NCBI GenBank assembly: GCA_963771005.1
Contig: CAVYRO010000005.1
Coordinates: forward strand, 62,001 to 126,000
DNA: 64,000 nt
Direction of reading: 5' to 3'
DNA from: DASQZK01 sp963771005
GTDB lineage: Bacteria; Bacteroidota; Bacteroidia; Bacteroidales; GCA-2748055
Shown here: piece by piece, positions 8,667 to 17,220 of the stretch
How positions within the stretch are numbered: position 1 is the stretch's first letter
Layout of the letters: every line of letters starts with the position of its first letter
Notes under the pieces: model-generated
The model's database searches: none
What the model was told of the DNA's origin: nothing
The model's input: only the letters and a program-made list of their open reading frames with translations
Translations under genes and position numbers: made by a program

Positions 8667-10637
8667 ATGAAAAAATTCATTACGCCCGCTTTTGCCGGCT
8701 TTGCCCTTCTGATGATCGCCTCATGCGACCGTCCGGAAGGGAAAACATACAGCATTTCTTCTCCCGCCGAAAAAACGGGGATCACCGTCAGACTCGACCC
8801 TGCAGGTCAGTTATTTTACCGGGCAGAATATGGTTCAACCGTGGTGATCTCTGATTCGAAACTGGGGCTCGACATGGCGGAAGGAGGTTACCTGGGTGAC
8901 AGCCTCGAAGTGGTTTATGCCACCCCTTATTCCGCTGACGTGTCTTATCCCGTTATCGCAGGTAAATCGGATTCGGCAAGGGATCATTACAACGGGTTGC
9001 GGATCGGACTTCTCGAAACCCGTGAAACAGGGCGTTCGTTCGTACTCGACATGAGGGCATATGATGATGGAATTGCCTTCAGGTACAATGTTCCTGTGCA
9101 GGATAATCTTTCGGATTACAGCCTCACCGGTGAAAAGACCTATTTTGCCATTGACACAGCTCTCATGGCATGGCCTGTACATCTGAAGAGCTTCAGCAAT
9201 AATTACGAGGAGCATTACCTGCCGGTGAAGGTAGGGCAAGCCGGCACCGGATCGCTCACCGGTGTTCCTTTTGTATTCAAGGATGATGGCAAATTTGCAG
9301 CAGCTGTTACAGAAGCCGCACTCGTTCATTACGCAGGCATGTATCTTCATGTTTCTGAAGATCCGTCAGCGCTTTCCACGATCCTTCCCCCAAATCCCGG
9401 CCATCCGGGCCTGGCGGTATCGGCATCATCCGGTATCACTACGCCGTGGCGTGTGGTGATGATGGCGCCCGATGAGGTTTCTCTCATCAATTCAAACCTC
9501 ATCATGAACCTTAATGAACCCTGTAAGATAGAAGATCCTTCCTGGATCAAACCGGGACGGGTCGCCTGGGACTGGTGGAACGGAGAAATTGTCAGGGGAA
9601 AAGGATTTACAGGAGCGATGGATAACCGGACCATGGAATACTTCATCGATTTTGCTTCGGAATCCGGGCTGGAATACATGCTTATCGATGCCGGCTGGTA
9701 TGGGAAATACAGGGATCCTTCCTCCGATATTACTACAACCATCCCTGGGATCAGTATTGAGCACCTTGCGCAGTACGGGAAGGAACGGAATGTGGGGGTT
9801 CTGGTATGGGTGAACTGGAAATCCCTGGATTACCAGCTTGAGGATGCGCTTACCCTGTATGAAAAATGGGGACTCAAAGGGATTAAGGTCGATTATATGG
9901 ATGCCGACAACCAGGAAATCGTGGATTACTACCACAGGGTGGTTGAAGCTGCCGCGCGGCACCATCTCATGGTGGATTTTCACGGCGCCTACAAACCCAC
10001 GGGACTTCGAAGAACCTGGCCGAACCTCATCACCCGGGAAGGTGTACTGGGACTGGAGCAACTGAAATGGAGCTCAAAAGCAGACCCCGAGCACAATGTG
10101 ACCATACCTTTTACCCGTATGCTCGCCGGGCCCATGGACTACACCCCGGGCGGCTTTAACCAGGTGGTCCGTGCCGGATTTGATTCCGTAAGGATCGAAC
10201 CGAAAACCCTCGGTACCCGCTGCCACCAGCTGGCCATGTATGTCATCTTTGAATCTCCCCTTCAGATGGTTTCAGACCATCCCGCTGCCTACCGTGGACA
10301 AAAGGGATTTGAGTTTATAACTTCAGTGCCGGCCTCATGGGATGAAACCTGGCCTGTTGAAGGTAAAATATCCGACTTCATCGTTCTCGCCCGCCGGAAG
10401 GGAGTTGACTGGTTCGCTGGTGGGATGACTGACTGGACGCCCCGTACTCTTTCCTTCAACACGGATTTCCTTATGAAGGATATAACATACCATGCAACTA
10501 TATTCAGGGATGCTGACGATTCGGACATAAACCCGAAGGAACTGATCGTGGAGGAGAAGGAAATCCGGGCCGGGGATAAAATGACGTTTAAACTGGCCCC
10601 CGGAGGGGGATTCGCGATTAAATTTGCAGCGGATTAA
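8667..10637 (+). CDS. Glycoside hydrolase family 97 lipoprotein
   Basis: A SusB-like exo-alpha-glycosidase of 656 residues. The chosen ATG gives a lipoprotein signal (MKKFITPAFAG ... IASC); an ATG nine codons upstream (8640) overlaps the previous stop. The order is N-terminal beta-sandwich (to about 270), TIM barrel (about 280-560, motifs RVAWDWWNGEI, YMLIDAGWYGKY, KVDYMD, VDFHGAYKPTG) and a C-terminal sandwich. In the family, retaining alpha-galactosidases carry an Asp nucleophile at the KVD position while inverting alpha-glucosidases use glutamates. The KVDYMD motif therefore favours the retaining type (inference). It likely acts in the periplasm with the beta-helix protein. Confidence 0.92.
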   Translation: MKKFITPAFAGFALLMIASCDRPEGKTYSISSPAEKTGITVRLDPAGQLFYRAEYGSTVVISDSKLGLDMAEGGYLGDSLEVVYATPYSADVSYPVIAGKSDSARDHYNGLRIGLLETRETGRSFVLDMRAYDDGIAFRYNVPVQDNLSDYSLTGEKTYFAIDTALMAWPVHLKSFSNNYEEHYLPVKVGQAGTGSLTGVPFVFKDDGKFAAAVTEAALVHYAGMYLHVSEDPSALSTILPPNPGHPGLAVSASSGITTPWRVVMMAPDEVSLINSNLIMNLNEPCKIEDPSWIKPGRVAWDWWNGEIVRGKGFTGAMDNRTMEYFIDFASESGLEYMLIDAGWYGKYRDPSSDITTTIPGISIEHLAQYGKERNVGVLVWVNWKSLDYQLEDALTLYEKWGLKGIKVDYMDADNQEIVDYYHRVVEAAARHHLMVDFHGAYKPTGLRRTWPNLITREGVLGLEQLKWSSKADPEHNVTIPFTRMLAGPMDYTPGGFNQVVRAGFDSVRIEPKTLGTRCHQLAMYVIFESPLQMVSDHPAAYRGQKGFEFITSVPASWDETWPVEGKISDFIVLARRKGVDWFAGGMTDWTPRTLSFNTDFLMKDITYHATIFRDADDSDINPKELIVEEKEIRAGDKMTFKLAPGGGFAIKFAAD

Positions 10638-10641
10638 TAGA

Positions 10642-11715
10642 TCAATGAATTTGATTTGAACATCCGTAGGGGCAGGTCGCGACCTGCCCCTGCGGGTTGA
10701 CCACCCGGTCCAGGAATTTCATCTGCCGCGATGGTTTATTTTTCCCACGATACGGCCATACGGTCCATAATTCCGAGGTTTTGAAATGTTCCCCGGGCTG
10801 GAGCGTTTTGTAGGGACCGTGATATTCGAGTTCCATAAGAGCATCGCTGCGATCGTGCGAAGTATGGTCATAGATCTCCACCATTCCCTGTTGCGGATGC
10901 GTCTGTTCAGGTGGATAGAGCGGAAAGGTGATCTTAAGGCAGTAATTGCCCGTGAAGGCTGCCAGCCAGTCTTCGGAGGGGGTGATCAGTGCCTTGCTGT
11001 TTTTCTGCTGCACGCCGTTCCCGGGCTCTTCGGGAAGATAATGAAAATAATTCCGTGAAATTTCATATTCAACAGTTGCGGCCGGTCCGGCATTTCCCGC
11101 ATTGATGCGTACGGAGGGTTCTCCCTTTACAGGTACATAGGCCGCGGAATACCCGTCCACACGGGTATTCAGCCACAGGTCCCATCTAACAGGCAGGCGA
11201 CTGTAATTTATGCCTTCCGCCTCGAACAAAACAGAACCGTCTTTCTGCACGCAGACATACTTTTCCAGGCGGAGGCCTGAAATCTCACTGTACGGACTCA
11301 TCATCCGGATACTTGTATCCGTGCGTTGCAGTATTTCGTACTTCCCGTAAATCAGCCAGGGATCAGGCGGCCAGTTGGCCTTTTGTTTTTTTCTTGCCGG
11401 ATTGCCTTCCTGGTGTGCCCACCATTCACCCTGGGGTCCGAGCCACACGATATGCCCGTTATAGGCCTTGAATTCTGTGTTAAACCCGGGCGCAGGCCGG
11501 TCCTTTTGGGGTTCATTCCAGAGAGCTGTGTCGGATTTCAGAAGATTCGGCGATCCTTTATAACTCAGGGAAACGATGCGCCCCCCGACATCGGCGAGGA
11601 TTCCTACGGTGGTTCCGCCATTCGTCAAACCGATGATCTGCCCCGCTGCAGGGATTGTTCCTGCCACAAAAGCCAGAAGAAACACCGGCAGAAAATGAGT
11701 TAAGTTTCGCATCAT
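10642..11715 (-). CDS. DUF4380-like secreted protein
   Basis: A 357-residue protein starting MMRNLTHFLPVFLLAFVAG with a signal peptide ending near AAGQ. The open frame continues far upstream, but that part is only translated repeat DNA. The body begins IIGLTNGGTTVGILADVGGRIVSL, typical of DUF4380 beta-sandwich proteins related to galactose-mutarotase-like folds. A carbohydrate-binding or epimerase role is plausible but unproven. It converges with the GH97 gene, with 4 bp between the stops. The last 20 or so residues are encoded by a palindromic repeat at 10668-10691, so the natural C-terminus may have been replaced. Confidence 0.75.
   Translation of the reverse strand: MMRNLTHFLPVFLLAFVAGTIPAAGQIIGLTNGGTTVGILADVGGRIVSLSYKGSPNLLKSDTALWNEPQKDRPAPGFNTEFKAYNGHIVWLGPQGEWWAHQEGNPARKKQKANWPPDPWLIYGKYEILQRTDTSIRMMSPYSEISGLRLEKYVCVQKDGSVLFEAEGINYSRLPVRWDLWLNTRVDGYSAAYVPVKGEPSVRINAGNAGPAATVEYEISRNYFHYLPEEPGNGVQQKNSKALITPSEDWLAAFTGNYCLKITFPLYPPEQTHPQQGMVEIYDHTSHDRSDALMELEYHGPYKTLQPGEHFKTSELWTVWPYRGKNKPSRQMKFLDRVVNPQGQVATCPYGCSNQIH
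10668..10691. repeat. Perfect 24-bp GC-rich palindrome
   Basis: The 24 bases form a perfect palindrome, AGGGGCAGGTCG followed by its reverse complement. It lies inside the 3' end of the DUF4380 reading frame and just after the GH97 stop. It could act as a bidirectional terminator hairpin, but there is no T-run. Palindromes of this type are dispersed repeats in many bacteria. Confidence 0.8.
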
Positions 11716-12045
11716 CAGGAAGAATTTTGTGATTTGGTGAAGAGGAAGAGGAACGCGGATCCAGAAGAATTTGGTGATTTGTTGAGTTGTTGATTTGTTG
11801 AATGGAGTTGAAACCATCTCAAACAATCTGAAACCTCTGTGATAATCTGTGAAATCTGTGGTGAAACTCCCCGAAGAATTTGGTGATTTGTTGAGTTGTT
11901 GATTTGTTGAATGGAGTTGAAACCATCTCAAACAATCTGAAACCTCTGTGATAATCTGTGAAATCTGTGGTGAAACTCCCTGAAACCATATCAAACCATT
12001 TCAAACAATCCTCAAACAATCTTCAACAACTAAACCCGCGATCCT
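11716..12045. repeat. Intergenic repeat cluster with an approximately 110-bp direct duplication
   Basis: The block GAATTTGGTGATTTGTTGAG ... GAAACTCCC occurs twice almost identically (about 11765-11872 and 11876-11981). It contains the 8-bp ladder, the words AAACCATCTCAAACAATC and CTGTGAAATCTGTGGTG. These are the reverse complements of units around 1970-2215. The reading frame running through it only extends the DUF4380 frame artificially. Confidence 0.8.
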
Positions 12046-12049
12046 CTTC

Positions 12050-12955
12050 TTAAGCCGCCTTTCCGGCCTTGATCAGCAAGTCCAGTGTACTCTTTATCCC
12101 TTCATCCTCGGAGAGATTGCTGCCCTCGTATTCAACGTCGATATAACCTTTATAACCTGAATCTTTTACGATCTTCAGCATTTTGAAATAATCGATCTCC
12201 TTTTCCTCACCTGCATTATTGAAAGCATGCGACTTTGCACTCACCCCCTTGGCATACTTCATCATTTCCCTCACGCCCTTATACCGGTCGTACTCCTCGT
12301 TATCATTTACCTGGAAATTGCCAAAGTCGGGCAATGTGCCGCAATTGGGCATATTAACATTTGCAATGACACCGGTGATCCAGGTGCCGATGGATGAATA
12401 TCCGCCATGGTTTTCAACGATGACGCTGATATTCCTTTGGGCCCCGTAATCACATAACATCTTCAGGCTGTCAGTTGCAGCAGCGGCGACTTGTCCGGCA
12501 GGCCCTGTACCCCGGGCGTTGACACGTATTGCATGACAACCGAGCAATTTTGCGGCATCGATCCAGGGGTAATGCCTTTCTACGGAGCGGAGGCGTTTTG
12601 GAGTATAGAGTTCACCCAGATCGCCTTCACCGTCGATCATGATCAGAACATTCTTTACGCCTGCATCAGCTGCGCGTGATTTGAGCTTGTTGATGTACTT
12701 ATCCGCTGCGCTCGGAAAGAATTGGTTCACGTATTCGACGGCTGTAAATCCAAAATTATCCCTGGCATATGCCGGGAAATCGAGATTATCTAACCCACCT
12801 GCAAAAAGTTTCTTATGTAACGACCATTCGGCCAGGGAGATATCAAACCAGAGGTCTCCGGGTACAGCTGCATTCAAAATACCCGGCATAGCTGCTGCAA
12901 AGGCTGCCGAAGCGGCACCCGCTGCTGTCGTCCTGATAAAAGTTCTACGCTTCAT
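12050..12955 (-). CDS. Sugar phosphate isomerase/epimerase-like TIM barrel, Tat-type signal
   Basis: A 301-residue protein of the AP-endonuclease-2/xylose-isomerase-like TIM barrel family. It starts MKRRTFIRTTAAGAASAAFA, a twin-arginine-like export signal, so it is probably periplasmic. The barrel contains VIVENHGGYSS and, near the C-terminus, GYIDVEYEG, positions that hold the metal ligands (Glu, His, Asp) in the family. Such exported isomerase-like proteins accompany Gfo/Idh/MocA and DUF1080 proteins in Bacteroidota sugar clusters, as here. A second, divergent member lies at 14074-14931. The reaction is unknown. Confidence 0.87.
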   Translation of the reverse strand: MKRRTFIRTTAAGAASAAFAAAMPGILNAAVPGDLWFDISLAEWSLHKKLFAGGLDNLDFPAYARDNFGFTAVEYVNQFFPSAADKYINKLKSRAADAGVKNVLIMIDGEGDLGELYTPKRLRSVERHYPWIDAAKLLGCHAIRVNARGTGPAGQVAAAATDSLKMLCDYGAQRNISVIVENHGGYSSIGTWITGVIANVNMPNCGTLPDFGNFQVNDNEEYDRYKGVREMMKYAKGVSAKSHAFNNAGEEKEIDYFKMLKIVKDSGYKGYIDVEYEGSNLSEDEGIKSTLDLLIKAGKAA

Positions 12956-13060
12956 AATAAAATGGTTAAGATGATTATATTTATCCGGGTTTCATTTCAT
13001 GATCCGGAATATACGCGGCAGGTTATCAGAAACCGGCGGTTTGGAATTCGAGTGTCAGGT

Positions 13061-13108
13061 ATTAAAATAAAGCACGGACCCGCTTACTTTCGTACAGGAT
13101 CCGTGCTT
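13061..13108 (-). terminator. Rho-independent terminator of the DUF1080 gene
   Basis: A 9-bp perfect stem AAGCACGGA / TCCGTGCTT (13070-13078 with 13100-13108) with a 21-nt loop. On the minus strand it is followed by TTATTTTAAT. It lies 74 bp after the stop of the gene at 13182-13964 and before the next minus-strand gene. Confidence 0.65.
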
Positions 13109-13181
13109 ATCCGAATTTATGATCCATGATCCCAATCCTTCTCCCGGACATCTGCGGACATAGGTGGGATCCGTAAAATGA

Positions 13182-13964
13182 TCAGTCTACACTGAGATCT
13201 TTGATCTTAATATTCCTGTACCATACATCATTTCCATGATCCTGCAATCCGATATAACCGGCCCTGTATTTACCAAATTCCGGAAAGTCCTTGAATTTTG
13301 AATTGGCGATCATCTGTTCGAAATCGGGTGTACCGATGTGATATTCCACAACCACTTCGCCGTTCATGCTGTGTACCACAGTTCCCTGGTAAACCATGAT
13401 CTCAGCGGTGTTCCATTCGCCGGCAGGTTTGGCATTCTGCGGCTTGGCGGGGATGAGATCATAGAGTGAACCAGCCTGGCGGTTACCATCTTTTCCCAGT
13501 TTTGCGTCAGGATGCCTTTCATTGTCAAGGATCTGGTATTCGGGAGCGGATTTCCATATCGGCTCACCGGGAATTTCTTTGGCAAGGTATAATATACCGC
13601 TGTTTCCTCCCTTGGAGATCTTCCATTCGAGTGTCAGATCGAAATCCTTGTATTTTTTATCATAGATGATATCACCACCTTTGCCGCCGGCTTCACCTTC
13701 ACCCGAACCAACGCATTTGAGGGCATTGTCTTCGATAACCCAGCCTGCTGAAGGAAAGGCCGTGGAATCGTATTTTCTCCAGCCGTCGGTGCTGCTGCCG
13801 TCGAACAGGGTAACCCAACCGCCGTCTTCAACTGCCTCAGACATGTCTTCGGTTGATTCCGTAGATTGTTGTTGTCCGCCCGTTTTGGATTTACAGGAGA
13901 TAAGCATCATCCCCGAAAAAAATAAGAGAGAGAGCAGGAATAAAAATGATCTTGATTTTTTCAT
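13182..13964 (-). CDS. DUF1080 (3-keto-disaccharide hydrolase-like) lipoprotein
   Basis: A 260-residue lipoprotein with a signal ending MLISC. A Ser/Thr/Glu-rich linker follows, then a concanavalin-like DUF1080 domain from about residue 48 (WVTLFDGSSTDGWRKYD) to the end. DUF1080 members are linked to hydrolysis of 3-keto-glycosides formed by Gfo/Idh/MocA-type oxidoreductases. The presence of such an oxidoreductase and two sugar isomerases nearby supports that role by context. Conserved features seen include FDLTLEWKISKGGNSGILY and AEIMVYQGTVVHSMNG. It is separated by 109 bp from the upstream minus-strand isomerase gene. Confidence 0.88.
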   Translation of the reverse strand: MKKSRSFLFLLSLLFFSGMMLISCKSKTGGQQQSTESTEDMSEAVEDGGWVTLFDGSSTDGWRKYDSTAFPSAGWVIEDNALKCVGSGEGEAGGKGGDIIYDKKYKDFDLTLEWKISKGGNSGILYLAKEIPGEPIWKSAPEYQILDNERHPDAKLGKDGNRQAGSLYDLIPAKPQNAKPAGEWNTAEIMVYQGTVVHSMNGEVVVEYHIGTPDFEQMIANSKFKDFPEFGKYRAGYIGLQDHGNDVWYRNIKIKDLSVD

Positions 13965-14073
13965 AGCTTGATTTATTAGATCCGTTAATATAAATGTTGG
14001 AATTATTGACGATTGTAAATTTCCTTAAAAAAAACAGATTTTACAAATAAGAATTCACCCGGTCTTCTCCGGT

Positions 14074-14931
14074 TCAGAAATTGAGGTCCCAGATGTTCTC
14101 GATACTCGTTCTTGCACATTCCATCGGATTTTCCGGATGATCATGTTCGACGATCAGGTGTTTTACCCCGGCCACCCCGGCTTTGTCAATGATAGACTGA
14201 AAATCGATTATTCCCGTTCCGACACAGGCAAAGGACTGTTCTTCATCGTCTTTCATGTCTTTCAAATGCAGGAGTTCGAACCTCCCCGGGTACTTGTCAA
14301 AGTAATGAAGGGGATCGCCGCCGCCTTTGTAGATCCAGTAAATATCGAGCTCCATGGTGACAAGTAAGGGATCGGTCTCTGAAAGAAAATAATCAAAGAT
14401 CACGGTTCCGTCAACCATTCTGAACTCCTTATCGTGGTTATGAGCGGCAAAACGCAATCCTACATCATTGCACCGTTCACCGATCTGATGAAACTGATCT
14501 ACGGCAAACTTCAGGTCATCCATGGTGATATTCTCACCCGAGTGCATCCATGGCCAGTAACAGACCACGTATTTCTTTTTGAGGCTTAGCGCCTGGTCGA
14601 TCTGCTTTCTGAGATCATCGCCCTGCAGCTGTGCAATACTCGCACCGCCGGCTAAAGATTCCATGTCAATATCATTCATTACGGCGGCGAAATAAGCGGG
14701 ATTGTCACCCAATGGTCCGCCATGTTCGAGGTATCTGTACCCCATTGCAGCCAGTTCCCTGAGCGTTTTCTCCCAGTCCTCCCTGAGCGCACCGGCTACC
14801 GTATTTGTAATGATCCCGATCTTCCGGAGCGGGCTTTGCGGAGTCATCCTGCATGCTGTCAGTATTCCCGGCGCCAGAGTGATACCTGCAGTACCTACGG
14901 CAGCATGTTTTATAAATTTTCTTCGTTTCAT
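14074..14931 (-). CDS. Sugar phosphate isomerase/epimerase-like TIM barrel, exported
   Basis: A 285-residue TIM barrel. The N-terminus MKRRKFIKHAAVGTAGITLA is a Tat-like signal and runs into ILTAC, so the protein may be a Tat-exported lipoprotein. Metal-site motifs: RFAAHNHDKEF (His), VTMELDIYWIYKGG (Glu/Asp) and KHLIVEHDHPE (Glu/His) near the C-terminus. It belongs to the same superfamily as the product at 12050-12955 but is clearly divergent. It is likely the first gene of a minus-strand group with the DUF1080 and the second isomerase gene. The substrate is unknown. Confidence 0.88.
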   Translation of the reverse strand: MKRRKFIKHAAVGTAGITLAPGILTACRMTPQSPLRKIGIITNTVAGALREDWEKTLRELAAMGYRYLEHGGPLGDNPAYFAAVMNDIDMESLAGGASIAQLQGDDLRKQIDQALSLKKKYVVCYWPWMHSGENITMDDLKFAVDQFHQIGERCNDVGLRFAAHNHDKEFRMVDGTVIFDYFLSETDPLLVTMELDIYWIYKGGGDPLHYFDKYPGRFELLHLKDMKDDEEQSFACVGTGIIDFQSIIDKAGVAGVKHLIVEHDHPENPMECARTSIENIWDLNF

Positions 14932-15417
14932 ATGTATCGTGGGCTTTACCTTTCAGTTTACCTGTCCAGCTTGGATTTATCCGCAAGGTAGTATTTGTGA
15001 AGAAAAGATCAAATAAAATTCCGGAGGTTGGAAGGGTGAGTGAAAGTGTTGGCGTAATTATTAAGCCTCCTGTTAAAGGAACTTGGGATCAGGCGCCGGA
15101 AGTTGCATAACCATTCCGCTGTATGCCTAAAACTTTTACTCCGGCTGAAATTTTGCAAAGCTAAAAGCCTTCTTAAAAGCTGGATCTTTTTTGAATTCAG
15201 TTGAAAGCACTTGTAAATTGGAAATAATAACCCAACTTCGTAATTTCACTACTATAAATACCGAATACCTCTGATATGGAATCCCGGATCAAGTGTGATG
15301 AATGCACTCTCAGGGCCGGATACGATGCCAAACCAAGATCATTCGGAGGCCTCATCTGGCGCAGGCACATCAATTTCTGCCCGTGTTTGCAGAATGAATA
15401 ATCACCGTATGGTAAAG

Positions 15418-15528
15418 ATGAAAAAGTACAGTTTATTCTCCATCGTTGCTTTCTCTTCGGTACTGCTTCCCGGAGCTTGTAAAACAATGGATAAGCAGCC
15501 CCGGCCGCCCTCCTTAATGCTCTTCTGA
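15418..15528 (+). pseudogene. Small lipoprotein or 5' remnant of a lipoprotein gene
   Basis: A 36-codon frame starting MKKYSLFSIVAFSSVLLPGAC reads as a complete lipoprotein signal with a lipobox (PGAC), then only 15 more residues before the stop. A normal lipoprotein would continue, so this may be a decayed gene start or a genuine tiny lipoprotein. The remainder of 14932-15801 holds no other convincing gene, apart from the terminator below. Confidence 0.35.
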
Positions 15529-15661
15529 TATCTTTAAGATCGTTAATTGACGGAAGCAATAAATTATTCTGCAATAATCCTTTACCGGCATTAATTTAAT
15601 TTGTATATTGTGATGCTTTCATCTATTATTAGGTTAATTTAGGGTTAGCCTTTAAAATTAA

Positions 15662-15691
15662 GGTGCTCGTAGACTACGGGCGCCTTTTTTT
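15662..15691 (+). terminator. Rho-independent terminator hairpin
   Basis: GGTGCTCGTAG pairs with CTACGGGCGCC (two G-U pairs), followed by seven T residues. No coding gene ends just before it. It terminates either the tiny lipoprotein frame 134 bp upstream or an unannotated small RNA in 15530-15690. Confidence 0.7.
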
Positions 15692-15801
15692 ATCGGGAGA
15701 GCTGATACAAGGATTAACCCGGGAATGTATTATTTTGCAGAAACTTCCGTTTATGATCAAAGGATCCCTGTTAAAGGGGAACCGCTGAAATGTCATTTTA
15801 T

Positions 15802-17208
15802 ATGAAAAAAGCGATCCTGCTTTCCTTAATGGTGCTTATTTTCCTGCCGGTACTGCCGCAGAAAGCCGATACCCTGCTGCAAAAGGCCCGGCTTTTTTAC
15901 CGCAATGATGAATTCAAGATGGCCATCCCGCTTTTCAGCCAGCTTACCGAGAAATACCCGGATAACTACGGATTCTTCAATGACCTGGGCAAATGCTTTA
16001 TCCAGACCGGGGATATCGGCAAAGGCATAAGCAATTACAAGCACGCTCTCGGATTGCGTCCCGATTTTGAAGAGGCAGTCTACGGCCTGGGTAATGCATA
16101 TGATATTTCCAATGAGACCGACAGTGCAGTGTTCTGGTTCCGGAAATATACCAGCCTGAAGCCACAGGATCCTTCCGGATTCATAAGACTTTCGGTGATC
16201 TATATGAATATGCCGGGACAGGAGGATTCTTCCGTTTTTTATGCCCAAAAGGCACTCATCATTGATCCTTCGAACCAGAACGCATATTACGCGCTGGCAA
16301 TGGCCTATATGCAGAATGAAAAATACAATCATGCCATCGATGCGGCAACCAAAGGCCTCAGCTACGATTCCACGAGCTCTCTTTTGTATTACCCGTGGGG
16401 CCTCAGCCTTTTCTTCCAGCACAATTACGGATTGGCTTACCAGGTATTTTCCAGGGGAGTGAAGTATGAGGACCGGGGCACAAGCCTCAGCAGCTATAAG
16501 GCTATGTCGATGATCATGAAGAACACTCCGCCCGAAACCTATCATTTCGACGAAAACGGTCAGCCCCGGTTACAGATCATGACAGTACGGAATATGGAGA
16601 TCCTCGACAGCCGGATGAAGGATCCGCTTGACAGGTACTATTATCCAAACCTCGTTAAAAAATTCAGGGAAAATTACTTCTCCCTGGGTCTGGATGAATT
16701 CTTCATGCTCTATTACGGATATACCGGAAGTAAGGAGTATTCACCCTACGATCTTCGCACCGACTCACTGCAAAACTATCTTGCAGCAGGGGCTTATGAC
16801 CAGTATATCCGCCACGCGGAAGATCTCCTCGCCGATGATCCGACCCAGTTCCCCGTTTACAATAATCTTTCCATGGTCTATAACATCACCGGGAGAGACG
16901 AGAAGCATTATGAGATGCTTTTCAAATACTACGGCTTTAAAAATGCCGTAATGGCCTCCGGAAACGGGTCCGGCGCCGCCGATGCCTACATCGTGAACAA
17001 TGTAAACCATGAATATGAGATCCTCCGGGACCTGGGACTGCAACCTGGCCAGCAGGAACTCACTGAATTAAAGGGTATTCATTTTGACGTACTCTCGGGA
17101 AAGGCTCCCGACGGAACACTGGAAGATGTATGGTTTAATATTGATAAGCCTTACGGGGCTCTCTCCAAATTGATGAAGGAGAGGCAGACCCGCAAAAGAA
17201 GAAGGTAG
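15802..17208 (+). CDS. Exported tetratricopeptide-repeat protein
   Basis: A 468-residue protein with a signal peptide (MKKAILLSLMVLIFLPVLPQ). The ATG at 15802 was chosen because the one four codons earlier only lengthens the n-region. At least five TPR units span about residues 22-230 (for example FNDLGKCFIQTGDIGKGISN, VYGLGNAYDISNETDSA, YYALAMAYMQNEKYNHA). The C-terminal half is less regular and ends in a basic tail (ERQTRKRRR). It probably scaffolds protein contacts in the periplasm or outer membrane. It converges with the large barrel protein at 17221-20199, 12 bp away. Confidence 0.85.
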   Translation: MKKAILLSLMVLIFLPVLPQKADTLLQKARLFYRNDEFKMAIPLFSQLTEKYPDNYGFFNDLGKCFIQTGDIGKGISNYKHALGLRPDFEEAVYGLGNAYDISNETDSAVFWFRKYTSLKPQDPSGFIRLSVIYMNMPGQEDSSVFYAQKALIIDPSNQNAYYALAMAYMQNEKYNHAIDAATKGLSYDSTSSLLYYPWGLSLFFQHNYGLAYQVFSRGVKYEDRGTSLSSYKAMSMIMKNTPPETYHFDENGQPRLQIMTVRNMEILDSRMKDPLDRYYYPNLVKKFRENYFSLGLDEFFMLYYGYTGSKEYSPYDLRTDSLQNYLAAGAYDQYIRHAEDLLADDPTQFPVYNNLSMVYNITGRDEKHYEMLFKYYGFKNAVMASGNGSGAADAYIVNNVNHEYEILRDLGLQPGQQELTELKGIHFDVLSGKAPDGTLEDVWFNIDKPYGALSKLMKERQTRKRRR

Positions 17209-17220
17209 AAGCCGGGGATA

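Noticed and set aside
11716..11994. Longer N-terminus for the DUF4380 protein
   Set aside because: The upstream codons are translated intergenic repeats; the signal peptide starts at 11715 or 11712.
15197..15574. 125-codon minus-strand frame
   Set aside because: No domain, no leader; it runs antisense to the small lipoprotein frame and through non-coding DNA.
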